This document shows, piece after piece, positions 7,988 through 15,516 of a stretch of DNA of 32,958 nucleotides (position 1 is the stretch's first letter; every line of letters begins with the position of its first letter). The DNA comes from Elusimicrobiota bacterium (GTDB taxonomy: Bacteria; Elusimicrobiota; Endomicrobiia; Endomicrobiales; Endomicrobiaceae). The notes beneath the pieces were generated by a model, which was not told where the DNA came from, did no database searches, and was given only the letters and a program-made list of their open reading frames with translations. The translations under genes and the position numbers were made by a program. The stretch is taken from positions 1-32,958 of the forward strand of contig JAFXOV010000017.1 in assembly GCA_017528425.1 (NCBI GenBank), read 5' to 3'.

Positions 7988-8983
7988 TCAAAAATTAATT
8001 TTTAATATACATGCGCCCCAAGTAAGACCTGCTCCGAAAGCAACAAGTTCCACCAAATCGCCTTTCTTTACTCTGCCTTCCCGGATAGCTTCATCCAAAG
8101 CAACAATAGTTGTTGCCGCAGACATATTTCCGTATTTATGAACATTTACATAAACATTTTCTTTTGTAACACCGGCTTTTTTTGCTACCGCTTCTATAAT
8201 TCTTAAGTTTGCCTGGTGCGGTATATATAAGTTAATATCTTTATCCGTTAAACCTGCAAGTTCCTGTGCTTTGTTAACCGCTAAAGCCATTTTGGAAACG
8301 GCAACTTTGAAAACTTCTTTTCCCAACATTTTAACAAAGTTAAGTCTTTGTTCAACCGTCTCTTTTGTTGTGGGAAGAGTTGCTCCGCCCGCTGGAATAT
8401 TTAAAATTTCCGTGTGTGTACCGTCTGTTCCGAGATATGTTGAAACTATATCGTTTTCGGTTTCGGATGCTTCAAATATCATTGCACCTGCACCGTCACC
8501 GAACAAAACACAAGTGTTTCTGTCTGTCCAGTCGGTTATTCTTGACAGTGCTTCTACTCCGACAACAAGAACTTTTTTATATAAACCCGAAGCAATGAAA
8601 GCTTTTGCTAACGTTACTCCGTATATAAAACCGGAACAAGCTGCCGCAATATCAAAAGCAACCGCATTAAATGCTTTCAACTTTTTCTGTAAATAACAAG
8701 CCGTTGAAGGCATCGGTGCATCCGGACTTATTGTTGCAACTACTATTAAATCTATATCGTCAACGGATATTTTAGCTTTTTCTATTGCTTTCGTTGCAGC
8801 ATTATATGCTAAATCCGATGTGGTTTCACTTTTATCCGCAATTCTTCTTTCTTTTATTCCGGTTCTTGTGGAAATCCATTCATCGGAAGTTTCCACCATT
8901 TTTTCCAAATCGAAGTTCGTCAAAACTTTTTTGGGAACATAAGAACCCGTAGATAAAATTTTTACACCTGTTTTATTTTCCAT
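7988..8983 (-). CDS. fabH: 3-oxoacyl-ACP synthase III (KAS III)
   Basis: A 331-residue initiating synthase that condenses acetyl-CoA (or another short acyl-CoA) with malonyl-ACP. The Cys-His-Asn triad is Cys116 (AAACSGFIYG), His256 (IPHQANLRI) and Asn286 (YGNMSAATT). It overlaps the end of plsX by 11 bases and is followed after 6 bases by fabD, so it is translationally tied to both. The choice of primer (straight or branched) cannot be read from the sequence by eye. Confidence 0.97.
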   Translation of the reverse strand: MENKTGVKILSTGSYVPKKVLTNFDLEKMVETSDEWISTRTGIKERRIADKSETTSDLAYNAATKAIEKAKISVDDIDLIVVATISPDAPMPSTACYLQKKLKAFNAVAFDIAAACSGFIYGVTLAKAFIASGLYKKVLVVGVEALSRITDWTDRNTCVLFGDGAGAMIFEASETENDIVSTYLGTDGTHTEILNIPAGGATLPTTKETVEQRLNFVKMLGKEVFKVAVSKMALAVNKAQELAGLTDKDINLYIPHQANLRIIEAVAKKAGVTKENVYVNVHKYGNMSAATTIVALDEAIREGRVKKGDLVELVAFGAGLTWGACILKINF

Positions 8984-9998
8984 CGTTTAAACCTAAATTA
9001 AAACTGTTTATTTCTTCTTCTATCTTTTTATTTATATTGCTTTTTGCAAACTTTGCAGCTGCAATTAAAGCATTTTTTACGGCTCTTGAATTTGATTTGC
9101 CGTGCCCTATTATGCAGGGAGCATTTACACCAAGCAACGGCGCTCCGCCGACATCGTCATAATCAATTCTCTTTTTAACTTTTTTCATGGCAAGTTTTAA
9201 GAACGGTGCGGCACCCCAATATAAAGGATTGCTTTTTATACTGTTCTTTATAAACTTTGTTACCATTTCGGCAATACCTTCACTCGTTTTTAAGAAGACA
9301 TTACCTACAAAACCGTCACAAACTATAACGTCGGCTTTGGCTTTGGGAACATCTCCGCCTTCTATATTACCTATGAAGTTCAAGTTTGCTTTCTTTAAAA
9401 GTTCACTTGCCTGCAAAGTTAATTCGTTACCTTTTGTTTCTTCTTCACCTATAGACAAAACTGCAACTCTGGGGTTTCTGATACCCATAGCTGTTTTAGC
9501 ATAAATGTTGCCCATTATTCCGAATTGCAAAAGGTGTTCCGGTTTACAATCAACATTTGCGCCCGTATCAACAATAATACATCTTCCGTTGATATTCGGG
9601 AACGGAACAGATATTACAGGTCTTGAAACTCCCGGTATTCTTTTAAAATATAAAAGAGAAGCCGCCATGGCAGCTCCGGAATTTCCCATAGATACAAATG
9701 CATCCGCTTTTCCTTCAGAAACCAACTTGCAGCAAACAACCATTGAAGAATCTTTTTTGTGTCTGGCTGCATTTGCGGGATGTTCTCCCATTTCAATAAC
9801 TTCGGTTGCATTTACAACAGATAACCTTTCTCTGGGAAATTTATATTTTCTTGACCACTTTTCCAATTGAGCGGCAATAATATCCTCTTTGCCGACAAGT
9901 ATAACATCGTTGTCGGTTTGTTTAACCGCAAGTATTGCACCTTCTATATTTATATCAGGTGCTTTGTCTCCGCCCATTACATCAAGAGCAAGAATCAT
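8973..9998 (-). CDS. plsX: Phosphate acyltransferase PlsX
   Basis: A 341-residue soluble enzyme that makes acyl-phosphate from acyl-ACP for phospholipid synthesis with PlsY. It opens with LALDVMGGDKAP (3-14), a hallmark of PlsX, and contains the expected GNSGAAMA and CDGFVGNVFLKTSEG blocks. It starts one base after the rpmF stop, with a GAGGAAG site inside rpmF, and overlaps fabH by 11 bases. PlsX next to rpmF and fabH is a widespread arrangement that couples membrane and ribosome synthesis. Confidence 0.96.
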   Translation of the reverse strand: MILALDVMGGDKAPDINIEGAILAVKQTDNDVILVGKEDIIAAQLEKWSRKYKFPRERLSVVNATEVIEMGEHPANAARHKKDSSMVVCCKLVSEGKADAFVSMGNSGAAMAASLLYFKRIPGVSRPVISVPFPNINGRCIIVDTGANVDCKPEHLLQFGIMGNIYAKTAMGIRNPRVAVLSIGEEETKGNELTLQASELLKKANLNFIGNIEGGDVPKAKADVIVCDGFVGNVFLKTSEGIAEMVTKFIKNSIKSNPLYWGAAPFLKLAMKKVKKRIDYDDVGGAPLLGVNAPCIIGHGKSNSRAVKNALIAAAKFAKSNINKKIEEEINSFNLGLNDGK

Positions 9999-9999
9999 T

Positions 10000-10233
10000 T
10001 TACTTTGCTTCCTCTTGTTCTTGAGCTTGTTGTTCTTTTGCTTTAGATTTTTTTACTTTTCTCGGAACAACTAATTTTCCGTTATAAAATCCGCATTCGG
10101 GACAAACTTTGTGAGGCATCTTAGGTGCTCCGCAGTTTGAACATTTGCTGGAATTTTCAGCTTCTATTTTTGAATTTGCAGATCTTCTGCTGTCCCTACG
10201 ATGAGGAGTGTGTTTTCTTTTTGGATTTGGCAT
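10000..10233 (-). CDS. rpmF: 50S ribosomal protein L32
   Basis: A 77-residue L32. The N-terminus MPNPKRKHTPHRRDSRR is the usual L32 start, and a zinc ribbon follows with CSNC (31-34) and CPEC (44-47). It is somewhat longer than common L32 (about 57-62) because of a charged tail rich in Lys, Glu and Gln. A GGAGGG site lies 5-6 bases before the ATG. It stands between DUF177 and plsX, the classical order. Confidence 0.95.
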   Translation of the reverse strand: MPNPKRKHTPHRRDSRRSANSKIEAENSSKCSNCGAPKMPHKVCPECGFYNGKLVVPRKVKKSKAKEQQAQEQEEAK

Positions 10234-10245
10234 TTTTCCCTCCGA

Positions 10246-10710
10246 TTATATTTTTAATTTTTTTATTTTTGACCACTTTTCGGCAACAAATTCATCTTTC
10301 ATTTTTTGTTCACAAAAGCAATCTTTTTCATTTTTATTATTACCGCAAACAGGGCATAACCCTTTGCAATCTTTTTTGCATAACGGTTGCATCGGGATGT
10401 TAAGCAACACCGATTCCCTGACTTCTTCCGTTATGTCACATTCGTATTCTTCTTTGGTAAAAGAACATTCAAAAGGTATCTTTATTTCCTGTTCGAACAA
10501 CTTCAAACATCTCGAACATTCGAACGACATTGTTCCGGTTATGGTGCCGACAACGTCAATAACATCGTCGTATTTGTTTGCTTCAAAAGAAAAAACAAGA
10601 TTAGCCGACTTTATAATTTCCTTATCAAATTCGAAAGGAAAATTTTTGTTTTCTACGACTAATTTTTTGCTCTTCTTAAAATCATCAAATTTTACTAACA
10701 ATTTTTCCAT
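10246..10710 (-). CDS. DUF177/YceD-family protein
   Basis: A 154-residue member of the YceD/DUF177 family, usually encoded just upstream of rpmF and linked in other organisms to 23S rRNA or ribosome maturation. The family core FECSRCLKLFE (about 88-98) is followed by an acidic region and a cysteine-rich tail (LCKKDCKGLCPVCGNNKNEKDCFC) that probably binds zinc. It is the first gene of the fab cluster. The promoter puts the likely transcript start only about 11-12 bases before the ATG, leaving a short leader with only a weak AGG. Confidence 0.88.
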   Translation of the reverse strand: MEKLLVKFDDFKKSKKLVVENKNFPFEFDKEIIKSANLVFSFEANKYDDVIDVVGTITGTMSFECSRCLKLFEQEIKIPFECSFTKEEYECDITEEVRESVLLNIPMQPLCKKDCKGLCPVCGNNKNEKDCFCEQKMKDEFVAEKWSKIKKLKI

Positions 10711-10972
10711 AACCTAAATTAAGTTTAGATTATATTTGTTAGTTTGCTTTTTGTCAATACCTTTTAAAAAAATATACATATATAATAATATGTATGTTTT
10801 TCAATACTACCTAAATTTTATAAATTTTGCAAGTAAAAAAATTACTAATTGCTGGTTACTAATTGTAGTTTCTGTGTTTACTTTTAAAAATCAATTTTGT
10901 AAAATATTCACTCAGTTTAAATAGTTTGTAAATTAAAAATTATTTAGCAATTTATATTTGGGGGAGAAGTAA
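10711..10972. other. Divergent intergenic region, DUF177 / rpsO
   Basis: A 262-base A/T-rich gap between divergent operons. It holds the minus-strand promoter, an AT-only inverted repeat ATACATAT/ATATGTAT (10774-10795) flanked by an A-run and a T-run, and a direct repeat TTACTAATTG (10842-10851 and 10856-10865). A weak plus-strand promoter candidate is TTTACT at about 10877 with TAAAAT 17 bases later. No gene is visible. Confidence 0.6.
10729..10757 (-). promoter_or_regulatory. Consensus sigma-70-type promoter for the DUF177-rpmF-fab cluster
   Basis: On the minus strand TTGACA (10757-10752) and TATAAT (10734-10729) are both perfect matches, with a 17-base spacer. Transcription should begin near 10722, giving a leader of about 11-12 bases before the DUF177 ATG at 10710. 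Confidence 0.85.
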
Positions 10973-11233
10973 ATGGCTTTTCAAAAGAAAGAAGTAGTAG
11001 AAAAATTTAAAACACATGCGACAGACACAGGTTCACCTGAAGTTCAAGTTGCATTGTTGACAACAAGAATCAATTATTTGGCAAATCATTTTAAGAAGTT
11101 TCCTAAAGATTATGCTTCAAGAGTAGGTTTCTTAAAGATGATCGGTCAAAGAAGAAGACTTCTTGATTATTTAAAAAGAACAGACAAAGAGTCTTACACA
11201 GCTATTTTGAAAAAATTAGATTTAAGAAAGTAA
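10973..11233 (+). CDS. rpsO: 30S ribosomal protein S15
   Basis: An 86-residue S15 of near-standard length (usually 88-89). Family blocks are [19 protein letters not shown] (15-33), then [27 protein letters not shown]15 binds 16S rRNA in the platform of the small subunit. GGGGGAGAAG forms a strong ribosome-binding site before the ATG. It heads the rpsO-pnp-accB operon; the rpsO-pnp pairing is very widely conserved. No U-rich terminator follows it, so readthrough into pnp is expected. Confidence 0.98.
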   Translation: MAFQKKEVVEKFKTHATDTGSPEVQVALLTTRINYLANHFKKFPKDYASRVGFLKMIGQRRRLLDYLKRTDKESYTAILKKLDLRK

Positions 11234-11241
11234 AAAATTTA

Positions 11242-11327
11242 AGTCCGTCGTAAACACAAAGGATGCACTCAATTCCATATATATATGTAGTTGTGTGGAT
11301 CTTTTGTGTGATGTTTATAGGCGGACT
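11242..11327 (+). promoter_or_regulatory. Long rpsO-pnp intergenic RNA hairpin, likely RNase III / PNPase control site
   Basis: AGTCCG (11242-11247) pairs with CGGACT (11322-11327). Inside that, ACACAAAGGAT (11254-11264) pairs with ATCTTTTGTGT (11299-11309) with one G-U. The stem goes on through CAC/GTG, CAATT/AGTTG and CATA/TATG to a tip near 11280-11283. In all about 35 base pairs with a few mismatches and a 3' bulge fill almost the whole gap and end just before the pnp GGAG site (11331-11334). In E. coli a hairpin at this position is cut by RNase III and then used by PNPase to repress its own mRNA. The structure is seen; the mechanism here is inferred. Confidence 0.75.
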
Positions 11328-11339
11328 GATGGAGTAAAA

Positions 11340-13403
11340 ATGGAACAAATTAAAACATCGGTGATTGTTGCAGGCAAAGAAATTTCCATTGAATCAGGCA
11401 AACTCGCAAAACAAGCCAACGGAGCTTGCGTTGTAAGAGTAGGCGATACTATGGTTTTGGTTACTGCCGTTGCATCATCAACACCAAAAGAGGGAACGGA
11501 TTTTATGCCGTTAACCGTAGATTATAAAGAAAGAGCTTACTCTACGGGAAGATTTCCGGGAGGTTTCTTTAAAAGAGAAGCCAAGCCGAAAGAAAGCGAA
11601 ATTCTTGTAAGCAGACTTATAGACAGAAGTATAAGACCGTTATTTTCGGAATTCTGGAGAAACGATACACAGATAGTAGCAATGGTAATATCTCACGACG
11701 GAGAAAACCCGTCTGATATTATAAGTATAATAGGTGCTTCCGTTGCATTACATCTTTCAAACATTCCTTTTGAAAAAGATATCGCTTCCGTAAGAATAGG
11801 TAGAATCAACGGAGAATTCGTTGTAAATCCTACTATTCAACAAAGAGAACAATCGGATTTGGATTTGGTTGTCAGCGGAACGGAAGAAGCTTTAACAATG
11901 GTTGAAGCAGGTGCAGGCGAACTTTCCGAACAGGAAATGTTGGATGCATTGAATCTTGCAAAAGAAGAAATCAGCAAAATTTGTAAGTTTATAAAAGCTC
12001 TTCCTACAAAGGAAAAACTTCCCATAACAGAACCGGTTATAGATGCAAACTTAAAAGCTGAAGTTGAAGCCGAGACTTTGCCTAAAGCTCAAGAGTGTGT
12101 AACTATAAAAGATAAAACAGAAAGAGAAGTTACCTGGGCAACATTCAAAAAAGAAATGCAAGACAAACTTGCCGAAAAATATCCTGAACAAGCTAATTTA
12201 ATAGATTTTGTTATGGAAGATATTTTTTATAAAGAAGCAAGAAAACTTGTTTTAACAAAAAATATAAGAACAGACGGCAGAGCATTAACCGAAATAAGAC
12301 CTATAACCTGCGAAGTAGGTTATTTGCCGAGAGCTCACGGAAGTGCAATATTTACAAGAGGTCAGACACAATCTCTTGCAACCGTTACTTTAGGCAGTCC
12401 TGAAGATAAACAGGTTATGGACGAATTAACAGGTGAATATAAAGAAAGATTCTTATTACATTATAATTTCCCGGGATATGCAACAGGTGAACCTAAACCT
12501 GAAAGATCACCCGGAAGAAGAGAAATCGGTCACGGTAATTTGGCAAGAAGAGGTTTAAAACCTGTTCTTCCCGAAGAAAAAGATTTCCCTTATGCAATAA
12601 GAATAGTTTCCGATATTACCGAATCCAACGGTTCATCTTCTATGGCATCAGTTTGCGGCGGTTGCTTGGCATTATTAGATGCCGGAGTTCCTATTAAGGC
12701 AACTTGTGCAGGTATAGCAATGGGACTTATGAAAGAAGGTGACAACTATGTTATCTTAACCGATATCATGGGAATGGAAGACCATTTAGGTGATATGGAT
12801 TTTAAAGTTGTGGGTACAAGAAAAGGTATTACAGCTTTACAAATGGATATAAAAATTGACGGTTTAACAACCGAAATTATGGCAAAAGCTCTTGAACAAG
12901 CAAGAGTAGGAAGAATGGAAATTATCGGTAAGATAGAAGCTACTCTCCCGCAACCGAGACCGGAACTTTCAAAGTATGCTCCGAGAATGGTATCTTTTGT
13001 AATTCCGCAAAGTAAAATAGGAACCGTAATCGGCCCCGGCGGAAAAACAATAAAAGGTATTCAGGAAAATACCGGAGTTGAAATATCTATTGAAGAAGAC
13101 GGAACAGTGTTTATTTCAAGTCCTAATGCTTTAGCTGTTGAAACGGCAAAGAGCATGGTTGAAGGTTTAACGGCGGAAGTTGAAGTAGGAAAAGAATACA
13201 AAGGTAAAGTTACAAGAATTATGAATTTCGGTGCCTTTGTGGAAATTCTTCCCGGAAAAGAAGGTCTTGTTCATATTTCAAAACTTTCCAAGAAACATGT
13301 TAAAAAAGTGGAAGATGTTGTTTCCATTGGAGAAGAGATAGTAGTTAAAGTTGATGAAATAGATAAGCAGGGAAGAATTAATTTAAGTAAAACTATGTAG
13401 TTA
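11340..13403 (+). CDS. pnp: Polyribonucleotide nucleotidyltransferase (PNPase)
   Basis: A 686-residue PNPase, a phosphorolytic 3'-to-5' exoribonuclease. It has two RNase PH domains (about 1-215 and 310-535) around a helical linker, a KH domain (about 555-610, IGPGGKTIKGIQ) and an S1 domain (about 615-684, GKVTRIMNFGAFVEILPG). The conserved acidic motif GMEDHLGDMDF gives Asp485 and Asp487 in the second PH domain. I start it at ATG 11340 (MEQIKTS), behind GGAG. An in-frame GTG at 11295 would add 15 unrelated residues and lies in the hairpin. The final codon is at 13398-13400 and the stop is TAG; the end is given to include it approximately. Confidence 0.96.
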
Positions 13404-13417
13404 TAAAAGGTATAATT

Positions 13418-13882
13418 ATGTCCGCTAAAGAAAATAATTTAGAAGAAAAAGTAAAATCTTTATATGAAGTGATGCAACAGGAAAAGGTTGAAGAAATAAG
13501 AATAGATTCTTCCGATATGAAGTTGCATATTAGAAGAAAAAATTATTCAAGACCTGTTCAAAGAGTTGCACAAACAACAGTAAATGCACCTGTAAAACAG
13601 GAATCAAGTTCTGCTGCACCTCAACAAGAAGTTGTTGTCGGTGAAAGTACAATAAAGTCCCCCATCACGGGCGTATTTTACAGATCTCCTTCACCGACTT
13701 CTCCGATGTTCGTAAAAGAAGGTGATGTTGTTGAAACCGGTAAAACTTTATGTATCGTTGAAGCTATGAAAGTTATGAATGAAATAAAAGCTACCGAAAG
13801 AGCCAAAATAGTAAAAGTTTTGGTGGAAAACGGTGAATCTATTACCAGTCAGCAAGATTTGTTTGTTATAGAAAAAATGTAA
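13418..13882 (+). CDS. accB: Biotin carboxyl carrier protein of acetyl-CoA carboxylase
   Basis: A 154-residue AccB. The biotin-accepting lysine is Lys118 in EAMKVMNE. The usual layout is present: a helical N-terminus, an Ala/Pro/Gln-rich linker (about 50-75) and the biotinyl domain (about 78-154) with the thumb-like SPSPTSPMFVKEGD. It carries CO2 between biotin carboxylase and carboxyltransferase to give malonyl-CoA, the substrate of FabD across the divergent promoter region. AAAGG precedes the ATG, 17 bases after pnp. accC, which commonly follows accB, is not here; a winged-helix gene takes its place. Confidence 0.95.
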   Translation: MSAKENNLEEKVKSLYEVMQQEKVEEIRIDSSDMKLHIRRKNYSRPVQRVAQTTVNAPVKQESSSAAPQQEVVVGESTIKSPITGVFYRSPSPTSPMFVKEGDVVETGKTLCIVEAMKVMNEIKATERAKIVKVLVENGESITSQQDLFVIEKM

Positions 13883-13897
13883 TACAAGGAAAAAATT

Positions 13898-14101
13898 ATG
13901 CAAGACAGAATCGGTATGGCAGCAGGACAAATTTGGCACTTCTTAGATGAAAACGGTGAAGAATCTACACCTATAAAGATTAAAGCACATTTAGGACTTT
14001 CAAACACAATGCTTTATTTGGCATTGGGTTGGCTTTCAAGAGAAGGAAAAGTTAATATTATACCTTTCGAATATACTTACAAAATTTCGTTGATAAGATA
14101 A
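13898..14101 (+). CDS. Small winged-helix protein (DUF2582-like)
   Basis: A 67-residue protein beginning 15 bases after accB with an AAGGAA ribosome-binding site. It reads as a single winged helix: an N-terminal helix (IGMAAGQIWHFLDENG), then a helix-turn-helix-like part (TPIKIKAHLGLSNTMLYLALGWLSREGK, 26-53) and a beta wing (NIIPFEYTYKIS). The GWLSREGK block is characteristic of the small DUF2582-type winged-helix family, whose function is not established. It is the last gene of the operon and is followed by a strong terminator. DNA or RNA binding is possible but not shown. Confidence 0.75.
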   Translation: MQDRIGMAAGQIWHFLDENGEESTPIKIKAHLGLSNTMLYLALGWLSREGKVNIIPFEYTYKISLIR

Positions 14102-14126
14102 TATTTGTATTTGATTATATTTAAAT

Positions 14127-14153
14127 AAAAGCTCCCGGTTATCGGGAGCTTTT
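14127..14153. terminator. Bidirectional rho-independent terminator
   Basis: GCTCCCG (14131-14137) pairs with CGGGAGC (14143-14149) over a 5-base loop. AAAA precedes and TTTTATTTTTT follows, so it can end the plus-strand rpsO-pnp-accB operon and also the convergent minus-strand lnt-glycosyltransferase transcript. Confidence 0.92.
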
Positions 14154-15516
14154 ATTTTTTATGTTCTTTACTATTTGTTTTATATGCAGATTTTAATATA
14201 AAAAATTTATTCCTTATAATATTCGCTTGTTTGGAATATCCGTAAATGCTATAGTAGTCCGCCAAGAAAAATGCAACTTTTAATATCTTATCTCTGTTTT
14301 TAAAATCTTCCATATATTCGTTACTTATTGTATTTATTGCAGAATCGTCATCATATGCAAATTTCATAGCATTATTCACACATATTGAATTAATAATTAT
14401 GAAGATTATTAAAAACATTGTACAAACTTTTGTTTTTATTTTTTTTAAATCATTTTTACAAAACTCATCAATCATATATAAAAGAGATATTATGATGCAT
14501 GCCATAGGAAAATACATCCTGTTACCTTGAAAAGCAATCCTTTTGGCTAAAAGTGTCGGCAAAAAAAACAATATTGCAAACAAAATATAAAACAACATCA
14601 ATTTCTTTTCTTTAGACTTCATTATCACTACAAAGAAAAATATCATTACACTAAGACCTTTTAAAATTGTTAAAAAATTGTAGGCGGGAACTATTTTAGG
14701 TTTTGACAAATAAAAAGGTGCCGATAAATAATCACAAATCATGTAAAGGGTATCTTTATTAAACAAACCCATAAATTGTTTTATAAAATTAACATCGTTA
14801 CTGTACATCAAAAAATATGCAAAATATATTATGACATAAAACAAATAACTAAATTTTATTTTGTACCCTTTAATATATGCAAAAATCAAACAAACAAAAG
14901 GTAAAACAACTGCCGTTTCCTTTGATAAAACAGCAGCAAAGAATAATATAAAATGGATAAGAAGAAAAAATATTTTTCTTGAGTTGTTATCAGTTTCATT
15001 TGCTTTTATAAAAAATATAAACGAAGAAAAAGCAAACAAAAAAAGTAACAAATCACATCTTCCGCAAAGCCATACCGCACTCCAAACGGAAAATATATTT
15101 ATGGAAAAGAAAAGTGCGCCAAGTAAAGCTAAATATATTTTAAAGTTACAATGATTTACCAAAAAACAAAAAAATATAAGTACACACAACAGATGAAGTA
15201 ACAGGCTTGTGATATGATTAATTTTTACATTAACTTTTCCTAAAGATATTTTACTATCGACATAAAAAGATAAAATAAAAACAGGTCTGTATAAATATTT
15301 TATTTTGTCAAAATATACGGATGTAGTAAAAATTTTTTTTACTATGCCTTCATTTTGGAATTGCTCGTAATATTGCGAAGAGAACAAAAGGTCTTCCACC
15401 ATAACGGTTTTATAATTAACGGCTTTATAAAAAATTATTGCGGAAATTGATATTAAAATAAGTATCGAGATAAAAATTGATAATTTGGTTTTTGATATAA
15501 AAAGTTTTTTAAACAT
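14152..15516 (-). CDS. Multi-spanning GT-C superfamily glycosyltransferase-like protein
   Basis: A 454-residue membrane protein with about ten hydrophobic segments. It shows the pattern of PMT/TMTC-type (GT-C) enzymes: an acidic pair after the first membrane helix (Glu41-Asp42), YLYRPVFILSFYVD (75-87), NHITSLLLHLL (100-110), SVWSAVWLCGRCDLL (143-157), and LSKETAVVLP (197-206). Family members transfer sugars from polyprenyl-phosphate donors on the outer face of the membrane; donor and acceptor here are unknown. The start overlaps the lnt stop by 8 bases (ATGTTTAA), so the two are co-translated. The last residues fall in the terminator stem region. Tetratricopeptide repeats, common in TMTC proteins, are absent or not recognisable. 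Confidence 0.75.
   Translation of the reverse strand: MFKKLFISKTKLSIFISILILISISAIIFYKAVNYKTVMVEDLLFSSQYYEQFQNEGIVKKIFTTSVYFDKIKYLYRPVFILSFYVDSKISLGKVNVKINHITSLLLHLLCVLIFFCFLVNHCNFKIYLALLGALFFSINIFSVWSAVWLCGRCDLLLFLFAFSSFIFFIKANETDNNSRKIFFLLIHFILFFAAVLSKETAVVLPFVCLIFAYIKGYKIKFSYLFYVIIYFAYFLMYSNDVNFIKQFMGLFNKDTLYMICDYLSAPFYLSKPKIVPAYNFLTILKGLSVMIFFFVVIMKSKEKKLMLFYILFAILFFLPTLLAKRIAFQGNRMYFPMACIIISLLYMIDEFCKNDLKKIKTKVCTMFLIIFIIINSICVNNAMKFAYDDDSAINTISNEYMEDFKNRDKILKVAFFLADYYSIYGYSKQANIIRNKFFILKSAYKTNSKEHKK

Noticed and set aside
8271-8696. 141-codon open frame on the plus strand
   Set aside because: It lies wholly antisense to fabH, has no ribosome-binding site and reads as low-complexity; it is a shadow of the real gene.
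10208-10717. 169-codon open frame on the plus strand
   Set aside because: It is antisense to DUF177 and the start of rpmF, both clear genes, and shows no known protein pattern.
11295-11339. GTG at 11295 as the start of pnp, adding 15 residues
   Set aside because: The extension is unlike PNPase, falls in the 3' arm of the hairpin and has no ribosome-binding site. ATG 11340 follows GGAG and starts at the usual family position.
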